Of a stretch of DNA of 58,296 nt, positions 44,553 to 52,855 are shown piece after piece (the first letter of the stretch is position 1; each line of letters starts with the position of its first letter). A model generated the notes under the pieces. It did not search any database, was not told the DNA's origin, and worked only from the letters and a program-made list of their open reading frames with translations. The translations under genes and the position numbers were made by a program. The stretch spans positions 1 to 58,296 of the forward strand of contig DATNPH010000210.1 of assembly GCA_036703315.1 (NCBI GenBank), written 5' to 3'. The DNA is from DATNPH01 sp036703315. GTDB lineage: Bacteria > Cyanobacteriota > Cyanobacteriia > Cyanobacteriales > Coleofasciculaceae.

Positions 44553-44602
44553 ACTAGTGCACTGTAAAACCGCCATCGATCGTCAGCGTGTATCCCGTTA
44601 TG
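44553..44602 (-). pseudogene. C-terminal tail of a lost SDR-family dehydrogenase
   Basis: The sequence ITGYTLTIDGGFTVH followed by a stop is the standard end of classical short-chain dehydrogenases. Nothing else of the enzyme is left upstream. Confidence 0.7.
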
Positions 44603-44619
44603 TATTAGACCTCCTGCAT

Positions 44620-44849
44620 GAATAATTTATCGCCCTCTCCCGTCCCCAAATTTGGGGGAAGCTGATCATAAGTTCTCCCAAATTGGGGGGGCATGGGGTC
44701 CCCTCTGGGGAACTCGAGGTTCCCTTTAGGGATTAGGGGCGCAAGTTTAGATTCACGCAGGAAGTCTATTATTTGTTGATCATTGAGTTTGCACTATGTG
44801 CAGGATGAAGCAAACCTTCGTGTTGTCAGTCATAACAAACTCCTTTTTG
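44620..44849. other. Spacer with GC-rich palindromes
   Basis: CCCCAAATTTGGGG (around 44653-44668), a related CCCAAATTGGGG, and GGGGTCCCC...GGGGAACTCGAGGTTCCC palindromes follow one another. No gene was recognised. Confidence 0.5.
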
Positions 44850-45560
44850 TTAGTAAGAAATCTCCTGGCGATCGCGGAAAAACTTCCCACTCAAGCTGGA
44901 CGAAGCTTCTGTCGCTAGCCAAATCGCAGTATCTGCGCCTTGCTCAGGCGAACGGGGAGCCGATGAACCCCCCATATCCGTCCTCACCCAACCCGGACAC
45001 ATGGCGTAAACGGCAATTCCTTTAGAGCGCAGAGCATCAGCTAGCATAATCGTTGCACCGTTAAGGGCGAGTTTGGACAAGCAGTAACTCGGCACATCGG
45101 CAGAGAGTCCATTCAATTCGCCATATCCACTCGAAACATTGATAATCTTTGCGGCAGGTGCTTTTTCCAACAAGGGCAAGAAGGCTTGAACTATCCGAAT
45201 AGGACTCAAGGCATTAGTATCCATTGCGCGATTCAGCAAGTCGCGTGAAATAGTTAGGATATTTACGCCTTCATCGGGATAAATACCTGCATTGTTGATT
45301 AGCACGTCCAGATGACCGATTTCCTGGGACAACTCTTCTACGGCGTGGTGAATCGAGTTATCATCGGTCACATTGAGTACGGCTAGGCGCACCTTTTCAG
45401 GCGATGGGAGCTTTTCAATAGCGGCTTTGCCTTTGTCGAGCGATCGCGCAGCGAGAATTACCTCAAATCCTGCTGCGAGCAATCCTTTACAGATGGCAAA
45501 ACCAATACCTTTATTTCCTCCAGTGACGAGGACACGTTTCCCTTGGAATTGCAGATTCAT
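44850..45560 (-). CDS. SDR-family oxidoreductase (carbonyl-reductase-like)
   Basis: A 236-residue classical short-chain dehydrogenase. The cofactor motif is LVTGGNKGIGFAI, then NNAGIYP, catalytic Ser in INVSSGYGE and the YCLSK (Tyr-x3-Lys) active site, and PGWVRTDMGG after it. The closest type is carbonyl reductase/NADPH-dependent. The substrate is not known. It lies 24 bp downstream of the quinone oxidoreductase gene on the same strand and is probably co-transcribed. Confidence 0.9.
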   Translation of the reverse strand: MNLQFQGKRVLVTGGNKGIGFAICKGLLAAGFEVILAARSLDKGKAAIEKLPSPEKVRLAVLNVTDDNSIHHAVEELSQEIGHLDVLINNAGIYPDEGVNILTISRDLLNRAMDTNALSPIRIVQAFLPLLEKAPAAKIINVSSGYGELNGLSADVPSYCLSKLALNGATIMLADALRSKGIAVYAMCPGWVRTDMGGSSAPRSPEQGADTAIWLATEASSSLSGKFFRDRQEISY

Positions 45561-45584
45561 GGTGTCTTTCCCTGGTTTCCTCGA

Positions 45585-46589
45585 TTACGCAATCTCAATG
45601 ATGGCTTTGCCGATCATCTGCCCGCTGTCTTGTGCCTCGTGGGCAGCAGCAACGTCAGTGAGGGGAAAGCGTCGAGCAATGTTATGGCGCAAAGCGCCAG
45701 CTTCAAGTGCCGCTACAATATCGCGAGTTGCGGCTTGCTTTGCTTCGCTGGGCATTGTGTAAACTAGCACTGTGCGAATAGTGATATTCCTGAGCATTAG
45801 TGACACAATTGGCACGGCTGGACGAACATCCGGATCGGCTGCATACATCGCAACTACACCGTTAGTTCGCAGTACGGCATCGGTGATGTAAAGATTGGCG
45901 TTGAAATCCACATCAATGATGCGGTTGAGTCCGCGCTCTTTTCCAGTAATCTCCCGAATGCGCTGCACGACATCCTCAGTTTTATAGTTGATGATGTGGT
46001 CTGCGCCTGCGGCTTTTGCGAGTTCAACCTGTTCGGGACGACTTACCGTCGTTATTACTGTTGCACCACCCCATTTAGCAAACTGTACTGCGTAGTTCCC
46101 AACTGCGCCGGCTCCACCTGTAACCAGAATCACTTGTCCGTTCACCGAACCATCGGCAAATACGCAGCGGTGAGCCGTCATTGCTGGGACACCAAGACAG
46201 GCTCCTTCTGCAAAGCTGGTGTTATCTGGGAGGTAAATAGCTTGATGACTCGGTACCACAACATACTCGGCGGCTGTGCCGAAGGGTCGTCCTTGTTGAG
46301 CTTCATAAATCCAAACTCGTTCACCAATGCGTGAGGTCGGGACATCTTCACCAACGCTTTCAATAATGCCTGCCCCATCCTGGTGTGGAATAATTCGCGG
46401 AAACTTAACACTAATCCCACCCCAGCCACCACGAACTTTGGTATCGGATGGATTGACGCCTGATGCATGAACTCTGACTCGCACTTCTCCAGGACTGGGT
46501 TCAGAGACTGAGATTTCACTATACTGAATTACGTCCCGTGCGTCTCCCTGTTTCTCATACCAAGCTGCACGTATTGATTGAATTCCCAT
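45585..46589 (-). CDS. Zinc-type MDR alcohol dehydrogenase / NADPH:quinone oxidoreductase
   Basis: A 334-residue medium-chain reductase. The N-terminal GroES-like domain has VRVHASGVNPSDTKVR and GERVWIYEA. The NADP site is VTGGAGAVGNYAVQFAKW and the linker holds AGADHIINYK. No catalytic zinc cysteine is visible in the N-terminal domain, which places it with the zinc-free quinone reductases (Qor type). It is first in a two-gene unit with the SDR downstream. Confidence 0.88.
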   Translation of the reverse strand: MGIQSIRAAWYEKQGDARDVIQYSEISVSEPSPGEVRVRVHASGVNPSDTKVRGGWGGISVKFPRIIPHQDGAGIIESVGEDVPTSRIGERVWIYEAQQGRPFGTAAEYVVVPSHQAIYLPDNTSFAEGACLGVPAMTAHRCVFADGSVNGQVILVTGGAGAVGNYAVQFAKWGGATVITTVSRPEQVELAKAAGADHIINYKTEDVVQRIREITGKERGLNRIIDVDFNANLYITDAVLRTNGVVAMYAADPDVRPAVPIVSLMLRNITIRTVLVYTMPSEAKQAATRDIVAALEAGALRHNIARRFPLTDVAAAHEAQDSGQMIGKAIIEIA

Positions 46590-46777
46590 AGATTTCTCCG
46601 TCAGAACTTATTTGTCTTGGGCAATGCTTCGCGATCTGCGCTAGCTCTTGTTGGGCGTTGCCCGCCTGCTGCGCTAACAGAGCCGCTCCGCTAACGCAGC
46701 ACAGCGCTGTGCGCTAAGAGCGCCCCGCTGACGCTCCTAACGTCGCTAGCACTAAGGCGATCGCGTGGCAGTCTGTT
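46590..46777. repeat. Palindrome-dense repeat region (GCGCTAA-type)
   Basis: Contains the 14-bp perfect palindrome GCACAGCGCTGTGC (46699-46712) among repeated GCTAACGC, GCGCTAA and GCTCCGCTAAC blocks. It is non-coding in both strands as far as I can tell. Confidence 0.65.
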
Positions 46778-46996
46778 TTATTGACTTGATTTTTCAAGGA
46801 GTTTTTTGAAACGTAAATACGCTTCTTCTGGAGTTAAAGGTTCCGCTCCTTGTTCATTGTGGAGGTAAAATTGCCAGCTATCTGGATAAAAATGGATAAC
46901 AAAACCAGGGATAAGTTTTAACTCCATCGCCTGTTTAGCCAAATTTTCTGCTTCTTCGGCAAGGGAAATTTCATCATGAAAGTGAGGTTCGCTCAT
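46778..46996 (-). CDS. Small cyanobacterial protein
   Basis: 72 residues from the ATG at 46996 (MSEPHFHDEISLAEE), with AGGAG eleven bases before it; the frame could start at 47029 without such a site. It is acidic, with a short beta part (GFVIHFYPDSWQFYLHNE) and a closing helix (LTPEEAYLRFKKLLEK). No family is recognised. It lies between the quinone oxidoreductase and an SDR remnant. Confidence 0.5.
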   Translation of the reverse strand: MSEPHFHDEISLAEEAENLAKQAMELKLIPGFVIHFYPDSWQFYLHNEQGAEPLTPEEAYLRFKKLLEKSSQ

Positions 46997-47029
46997 TTTT
47001 GGCTCCTTATAAAATGAATTAGCCTCCAC

Positions 47030-47330
47030 TCAAGTAGTGGGAAGGAGTGTAGCCATCGTCTTTTCAACAGCCTTGGGGTCTTGAAGCAGTTGTGCCGCCG
47101 TTTCTGTTGCCTGCTCACCGGGGTAAACTTCCTCAACGCCGTCCATCACTGCCTGCAACGTAGCCCTTGCTACCTCAACTAGAGATACTTTTGGTGGTGG
47201 ATAATCCTTGCTCATCTCAGTATCAACCGTTCCTGGCATCACGGCAATCACGAAGGTTTCCTGTGCTGCCAGTTCAGCTCGTACTCCTTATGTCAAAGCC
47301 AGGTAGTGTTACTCCTTTTATGCCGCCGCT
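47030..47330 (-). pseudogene. C-terminal part of an SDR gene with a nonsense codon
   Basis: The frame keeps RAELAAQ, FVIAVMPGTVDTEMSKDY and the following helix, as in other SDRs. A TAA before GVRAELAA interrupts it (CAA to TAA would explain this), and no N-terminal half is present. A piece from 47251 onward can still be read as a 73-residue product. Confidence 0.7.
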
Positions 47331-48627
47331 ATGAACGAGATTCAATTAGCACCTCCGGATAATCAGGTGAAATCCTTTCGAGCAGAGGTTCATCTTCACC
47401 CTTAAGATAGTGATTGAAGAATGCCACTGTGTAGGCACTGATAATCTGAGTTGCTCGTTGAGGCTCAATTGAACCAATTGCTTGAGCGATACGAGATTCT
47501 TCTTGAGTGGTTGAATTTGCTGAAAAGGCAGGCAGAATTAACCCAAAATCCATGAATGTATTGTGTGTACTGCCTTCTATGATTAATCTATAAGCATTGG
47601 CTCTTAGGCGTTGATAAAACAACTGCAACGCATCATCAGCTCCATCGTGAGACATCACCATGAAAGGACGATTCAAACTTTCCCTGTTTCCACTGCTGAA
47701 GAGACTACCATAGCTACCACCGTCCATATTAATTCCTGCTTTCAAACGGTGCTCGCGCTTCATTGCTTGGATTGCGGTATCTCCACCTAGCGAATGTCCA
47801 AAAATACCAACTTGACTTAAATCTAAATGTCCAGTTAGGAGTTCTTGAGGATCTTCGATATTTATGCGTTCTAATTCCTTCAACATAAAGCTGACATCTG
47901 CTGCTCGAATCTCAACAGCCTGATTGAAGACTTGTTGTTCGGTTTCACTGTTAGCCGATGAAAAGTCAAACACAGAGGATTGAGTAATTACTTGCCCATC
48001 TGGAAACAAGACTGGTGCTTCATAAGTGGGATTAATTGCGACAACTACATAACCCTGACTGGCGAGTTCTTCAAGCTGCTTTGTGTAAAATTTAGGCGTC
48101 GCTCCAAAACCAGGTGAGAAAATCACAACTGGATAGCAGGAAGCATCGGCAAGGTCTGCTTCTGGTACAGCATTAGTATGAATTGTCTGAGTAACTACCT
48201 GAACAAATTGGTCAGGTGATACACCAAAGGCAGATCCTATGCCCTCAGCACTAGCTAGTGCAAAGCCTTCATCGATATAAGGAGCTGTTGCTGCGCCTCG
48301 ATTAGCTCTAGTAGGATACCAAACGTAGACCATTAACTCACGCAGATCAGTCGGTCTTGGGGTTATAGCTAGGGATTGGGTTTGCAAATCATAGATCTCA
48401 GCACTATAAGTTTCTGTGCGAGAGTCGTCAACCAAATGGTAAGTTGTTGTGCCTACCTTGTACTGACCACTGGGAGCAGGCAATTGAAAGGTTAATACCT
48501 GACTCGTTGATGAGGGTTGCAGTTTTGATGACTGTACTGGAAGTGGTTCAACTTGAGCGGCAAGAGGTTGAATGCTCAAAAAGGCAATTACACTCAAAGC
48601 AATGGCAGACTTATAAAACTTAGGCAT
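47329..48627 (-). CDS. Exported alpha/beta hydrolase (PAF-acetylhydrolase-like)
   Basis: A 432-residue hydrolase with a signal peptide (LSVIAFLSIQPLAAQ, cleavage near residue 25). The N-terminal part has strands, then YPVVIFSPGFGATPKFY and the nucleophile elbow GIFGHSLGGDTA; PFMVMSHDGADD is likely the acid region and IIEGSTHNTFMDF the His region. It resembles cyanobacterial platelet-activating-factor acetylhydrolase-type and dienelactone-hydrolase-type esterases. It is predicted periplasmic. Nothing next to it suggests a substrate. Confidence 0.85.
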   Translation of the reverse strand: MPKFYKSAIALSVIAFLSIQPLAAQVEPLPVQSSKLQPSSTSQVLTFQLPAPSGQYKVGTTTYHLVDDSRTETYSAEIYDLQTQSLAITPRPTDLRELMVYVWYPTRANRGAATAPYIDEGFALASAEGIGSAFGVSPDQFVQVVTQTIHTNAVPEADLADASCYPVVIFSPGFGATPKFYTKQLEELASQGYVVVAINPTYEAPVLFPDGQVITQSSVFDFSSANSETEQQVFNQAVEIRAADVSFMLKELERINIEDPQELLTGHLDLSQVGIFGHSLGGDTAIQAMKREHRLKAGINMDGGSYGSLFSSGNRESLNRPFMVMSHDGADDALQLFYQRLRANAYRLIIEGSTHNTFMDFGLILPAFSANSTTQEESRIAQAIGSIEPQRATQIISAYTVAFFNHYLKGEDEPLLERISPDYPEVLIESRS

Positions 48628-48787
48628 CTCACAAATTCAGGGATTGAAATTTTATTCAAATTGAGGTAGGAGACAACAAAATACATTGTCCTGTTCCAGT
48701 CCTGCATGAGGCTAAACTAGCGATCGCATCTAGCCGACCATTGTTCGGCTACGTCACCACTTAGAGCCCCTGCTATCCCTCGGTTTT

Positions 48788-48897
48788 ATACCATTTAGTT
48801 AAATGTTGGAAACTTGTAGCAACAGCAACGATCGCCTCACCCAGCACGATGATCACAAACAGACCAAACCGCTCATCCATGTGCGAAACCTGAGCAG
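48788..48897 (-). pseudogene. LtrA fragment next to a MITE-like end
   Basis: On the minus strand, HMDERFGLFVIIVLGEAIVA followed by VATSFQ is a recognisable piece of low-temperature-requirement protein A (a membrane protein). The homology ends at about 48806 at an ATACCATTT-type sequence like the ends of the 44401-44527 element. The N-terminal end also fades. No other LtrA part is present nearby. Confidence 0.6.
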
Positions 48898-49088
48898 GAA
48901 CCGATCAAATCGTGACATAGGTAATGGGCCTGTTGCTAATTTCAATAAAAATTGAAGCCTAAACCAGAGTTGCCATTGGGATTGGGATGTATCTAAGGAC
49001 GAATGCAAACAGGGAAAAGATCGATCGCCATCTCTGCGACCCTATTGACAAATAACTTCTAAAATGCTTGGTTGCTGAACAAACATCC

Positions 49089-50501
49089 CTAGCATGTTTG
49101 GTTTAGGCTTGGCTGTTTTGCGATCGCTAAAGAATCTGTCGCCATTTTCTTAAGCTGGTCATAATTCACTTTCCCTTGAGCATTACGTGGCAAAGTTTCG
49201 ACGGCTACCCAATATTTAGGTTGTTTGAACTTACTTAATTTATTCTCTACTGCTGCTTGCAGGGATGCCGTTGAAACGTCTAAGGAACTGGGAATGTAAA
49301 CAGCTGTGACTACCTGACCCCAATAGTGATCGGGTAAGCCAATCACACAGACATCAGCAACTACCTGCGTTGCTAAAATTGCCGCCTCTACCTCAGCCGG
49401 GAAGACATTTTCACCCCCAGTAATAATTTTGTTACTGCGACGCCCAACAACAGTTAAGTAACCTTGTGCATCAAAAAATCCTAGGTCATCGGGTTGGAAA
49501 TACGGCTGTTGAGTAAAACGTTTGGGATAGTAGCCAAGTGCTAGAGAATCTGTCTGAATTGTAATAATACCCGTTTGGTTAGCACCTAAAATTTCGCCCG
49601 TGGTACTGCGAATCGTCACTTGAGCATGAGGTAGAACCTTACCACTGCTGTTGTTACCGCTTAAAAAAGCTTCTGGTTTGAGAGTGACGACTTGGGAGGC
49701 AGTTTCCGTCATGCCATAGGTAGTGGCTAAGGGGATGTTCTGGCGTCTTGCCTCTTCTAACAATTCTGCCCAAGCTGGCGCACCTCCCAACAGTACCGTC
49801 TGAAAGTTGGACAACCATGGAGAGAAATCCGAGGTGATCAGCTTCGCTAGTTGGGTAGGTACTAAGGAGATGAAAAACGACTTGGGATCGATATGACGCC
49901 CTTCACCCTCTACCAAGGCTTTGAACGGCACAATCACCATTTGCCCACCAGTAGTCAGCGATCGCAGAAATTGCATCAAACCACTGACGTGATACAACGG
50001 CAAGACACAAAATGAATTAACTGGCTTCTGTTCAAAATATTGGTAGAATCCGCACACCGATGCCATTAAGGTTTCCCAAGTGTGGATGGCAAAGCGAATC
50101 TTTCCTGACGATCCGCCAGTGGGAATCATGATCAGTGCTGAGTCTTGAGTGGGAGAGAAAGGGAGAGAGGGAGAGGGAGGCAGGCGAATAGAAGGATTTG
50201 CCGATCGCCCCAAAATCAAATCAGGTTGAACTAAATCAAAGACTTGCTGCCATTCCCAGTCAACCCAATTAGGATTACACAGAAAAACGTGGCAACCAGC
50301 CGCACAGGCAGCGATGAAGCCAGCCAAAAAGCGTACTGGATCTGACTCGGCTATAAAGATTTTTGGTGGTAGTCGTCGATTCGCCTTTTGAGTCAAGTCT
50401 AAAAATAACTGCTGACTCAACTGGGAGAACTGATAGCTGTCATGACCAATCAGCCAATCCTCATTAGCACGTTGTTTGAGATAGATTAATGCTCTTTCCA
50501 T
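49089..50501 (-). CDS. menE: O-succinylbenzoate-CoA ligase MenE
   Basis: Adds CoA to o-succinylbenzoate in phylloquinone (vitamin K1) synthesis. A 470-residue AMP-forming ligase of the ANL superfamily. Visible are the A3-like IMIPTGGSSGKIRFAIH, LATTYGMTETAS and the C-terminal NVFPAEVEAAIL and NAQGKVNY, with the usual terminal Lys region. The start at 50501 (MERALIYLKQRANEDW) fits cyanobacterial MenE; the frame opens at 50516. It overlaps the menC stop by 16 bp. Confidence 0.92.
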   Translation of the reverse strand: MERALIYLKQRANEDWLIGHDSYQFSQLSQQLFLDLTQKANRRLPPKIFIAESDPVRFLAGFIAACAAGCHVFLCNPNWVDWEWQQVFDLVQPDLILGRSANPSIRLPPSPSLPFSPTQDSALIMIPTGGSSGKIRFAIHTWETLMASVCGFYQYFEQKPVNSFCVLPLYHVSGLMQFLRSLTTGGQMVIVPFKALVEGEGRHIDPKSFFISLVPTQLAKLITSDFSPWLSNFQTVLLGGAPAWAELLEEARRQNIPLATTYGMTETASQVVTLKPEAFLSGNNSSGKVLPHAQVTIRSTTGEILGANQTGIITIQTDSLALGYYPKRFTQQPYFQPDDLGFFDAQGYLTVVGRRSNKIITGGENVFPAEVEAAILATQVVADVCVIGLPDHYWGQVVTAVYIPSSLDVSTASLQAAVENKLSKFKQPKYWVAVETLPRNAQGKVNYDQLKKMATDSLAIAKQPSLNQTC

Positions 50502-51499
50502 AGATGCACAAGCCAAGTTTCATCATCTTCATGGAACCAGTGATTGACACCAAAACCAATTGCCCGATTAGGATTAGAGAGTTCAGCCGCGAGTTGGAGT
50601 GCCGCTTGTCTGGCGATCGCACTTTCGAAGACGGATGAAAACACAGTGTCAATGTCATAGTTTTGGCAGAACTGGCGGAGACGTTTAGGAGAACCCGCGA
50701 TCGCTGCCTTAATCACAAAAATTCCCCGCCATCCCTGTTGGTAACAAGCTTCCAACTGGTCAAGCGTTGCCACAGATTCATCTAAGGCGATCGGCGTCGA
50801 ATATTCGGCACTCATCTCCAACATCGCATCAAATTGCTCAGGAGGTAGCGGCTGTTCCAGAAACTCAACGATTCCCGCCTGATCAGCTGCCCTCAGCCAC
50901 TGTTTCGCTTCTTGCCCAGTAAGTCCTCCATTAGCATCCAAACGCAACTGCACAGATTGTGGTAGCGATTGAATCAGCTGGTTAAATATCTTGAATTCTT
51001 CCTCAACCGAAGTCACACCAATTTTCCATTTAAAAGTGCGGCTGCCTTGATCCCAGGCTGTCTGCCATGACTCTAAAGCTGCGTTCCCTGCTGGTAGGAG
51101 AAAACAATAGGCACGGGAGTAGGGAGATAGAGGAGAGGTGGGAGACAAGGAAGCATTTTTAGAAACTTCCCCCTTGTCCCCATTCCCCATTCCCCATTCC
51201 CCACTTACCCATTCCCAAGCCGACTCAAAGCCAAATTGACAAGCGGGGAGTTCAACGGGGATGGAAAAAATTGCCTCTGCGGTAATTTCCGGTGGTAATT
51301 GCTGGCAAAAATCCAAGGCTTGTTCCAGAGTTTCAGAACCAAACCAAGGGATTGGCGCAATTTCACCCCAGCCAACTCGCCCAGTATGATCACGGAGGCG
51401 AAGGATAATGCCTTGCCGGACATCCCAGTTGCCATGGCTAGTAGAGAGAACACGCTTAAAAGGACGCTGGTAAGGACGAAAGGCGAACTGATAAAGCAT
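50486..51499 (-). CDS. menC: o-Succinylbenzoate synthase MenC
   Basis: Dehydrates SHCHC to o-succinylbenzoate; enolase superfamily. The catalytic Lys pair lies in TFKWKIGV, metal ligands are in LRLDANGGL, EFLEQPLP and ALDESVATLDQ, and the second Lys is in FVIKAAIAG. From the ATG at 51499 it is 337 residues; a TTG six bases earlier is also in frame. The gene overlaps menE at its 3' end and is 33 bp downstream of menA, so the three genes are likely one operon. Confidence 0.92.
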   Translation of the reverse strand: MLYQFAFRPYQRPFKRVLSTSHGNWDVRQGIILRLRDHTGRVGWGEIAPIPWFGSETLEQALDFCQQLPPEITAEAIFSIPVELPACQFGFESAWEWVSGEWGMGNGDKGEVSKNASLSPTSPLSPYSRAYCFLLPAGNAALESWQTAWDQGSRTFKWKIGVTSVEEEFKIFNQLIQSLPQSVQLRLDANGGLTGQEAKQWLRAADQAGIVEFLEQPLPPEQFDAMLEMSAEYSTPIALDESVATLDQLEACYQQGWRGIFVIKAAIAGSPKRLRQFCQNYDIDTVFSSVFESAIARQAALQLAAELSNPNRAIGFGVNHWFHEDDETWLVHLWKEH

Positions 51500-51531
51500 C
51501 CTCAATTGACCTTTGATGAGTACTTGTCCTT

Positions 51532-52437
51532 TTAAGCGCCTGTCAGTACAAATCCCAAACCCAACAGTAAGCCACTCCAGAAATGCATAGCGACCGCGAT
51601 AAATTTACTATTACTCACCTTTTCTGGCTGGTCGTGATACTGGTGGACGTGCCGGAGTAACTTAAGGGCAAAAGGTAAACTGATAAACACTAGTAACGTC
51701 CACACTGGGAAAATGCCTAAGAGGACAAATACACCAATGAGGGTGTAAATACTACCGCCAAACCACCATAAGATTTGAGAACCTCGTTTTGTGCCAAGGC
51801 GGACAATCGGCGATCGCTTTCCGACTGCTGCGTCGTCTTTAACTTGGTGAAAATGGGAGCAAAACAAAATTACACTGGTGGCAATCCCAACAATCACAGA
51901 TGCAGCCAGACAGTCCATTGACCAAGTTTGCGCCTGAGAGTAGTAGGCAGCGGCTACCGCCAGGGGTCCAAAGGTAAAAAAGCAAATAATTTCGCCTAAC
52001 CCTTGGTATCCTAAGCGAAATGGGGGCCCCTGGTAGCTGTACCCTAACGCACAGCACAGTAGAACTAGGGCAATCACGGTAAAGTCTCGTTGCCACCACG
52101 CGATCGCACAGATCCCCAAAATTCCCGCCGCTAAAAATAAATTACTTAACCAAAAAACCAGTGATTTATTTTTCGTTAAATTTACAAGAGAATGCAATTT
52201 ATTTTCATCAACGCCTGTTTCAGAATCAAAAACATCATTGCTGAGATTTAGCCAAGCAACAATCAAGATGGCTGACATCAAGAAAGTCGAAAATACACTT
52301 ACTTGAATACTTCGAGTTTCTGCAAAAGCTACAGCTGTTCCTACCCAAATTGGGATGATAGCAACGCTGTACATGGGTGGCTTGATTGCAGCTAGCCACA
52401 ATTTACTGTTCGACTGTTCAACAATGCTTGTAGTCAT
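51532..52437 (-). CDS. menA: Naphthoate phytyltransferase MenA
   Basis: Attaches the phytyl chain to 1,4-dihydroxy-2-naphthoate, giving the phylloquinone precursor. A 301-residue UbiA-family membrane protein with about eight hydrophobic segments. The prenyl-diphosphate binding motif is LNLSNDVFDSETGVDENK, and the second aspartate region is HFHQVKDDAAVGKRSP. It is first gene of the minus-strand men set and divergent from menF. Confidence 0.93.
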   Translation of the reverse strand: MTTSIVEQSNSKLWLAAIKPPMYSVAIIPIWVGTAVAFAETRSIQVSVFSTFLMSAILIVAWLNLSNDVFDSETGVDENKLHSLVNLTKNKSLVFWLSNLFLAAGILGICAIAWWQRDFTVIALVLLCCALGYSYQGPPFRLGYQGLGEIICFFTFGPLAVAAAYYSQAQTWSMDCLAASVIVGIATSVILFCSHFHQVKDDAAVGKRSPIVRLGTKRGSQILWWFGGSIYTLIGVFVLLGIFPVWTLLVFISLPFALKLLRHVHQYHDQPEKVSNSKFIAVAMHFWSGLLLGLGFVLTGA

Positions 52438-52855
52438 CAGACAGAATTGATTAAATTACTAAAAGCCCAAAGTTTGCTGAAAATTTTCCGTTTCTTTGAG
52501 AGGATGTACAAGAGGTGCGGGGATGAGTCCTTTGTCGGGACTTGTTGCCGATCTCATGTTGGACTTGGAGTTCGTAGCACCATTCTCGTGCGGCTGGCAA
52601 CACTAGTGATAACCCAGATAGTGATAGTTTCTTCGGTACCATAAATAAATCGGCATTACAGAACTGCTCATCTATGTTATCGGTAGGGTATTCAGCCACC
52701 AGCCTGGAATACGGCTGAGAGGAGGTCGAGCCTGAGTGAGGGTGTCAATTGACACTAGGGGTTAGGTAGGGCTCAAGTATGTCCCTTTAAAGATCCCACC
52801 ATTGTCAATCAGACTTTATGACAGAACTTCAAAAAACTTTACTATTTCCGCTGCT
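52438..52855. promoter_or_regulatory. Divergent menA/menF promoter region with a 14-bp palindrome
   Basis: About 360 bp between menA and menF. GTGTCAATTGACAC (52742-52755) is a perfect palindrome and a plausible operator. GTATTC/GAATAC and TCAGCC/GGCTGA partners around 52685-52717 overlap each other. No known RNA family was recognised. Confidence 0.45.

Noticed and set aside
52438..52801. A known structured RNA (6S, tmRNA, RNase P or SRP RNA) in the menA/menF spacer
   Set aside because: None of the conserved sequence blocks of these RNAs could be found.
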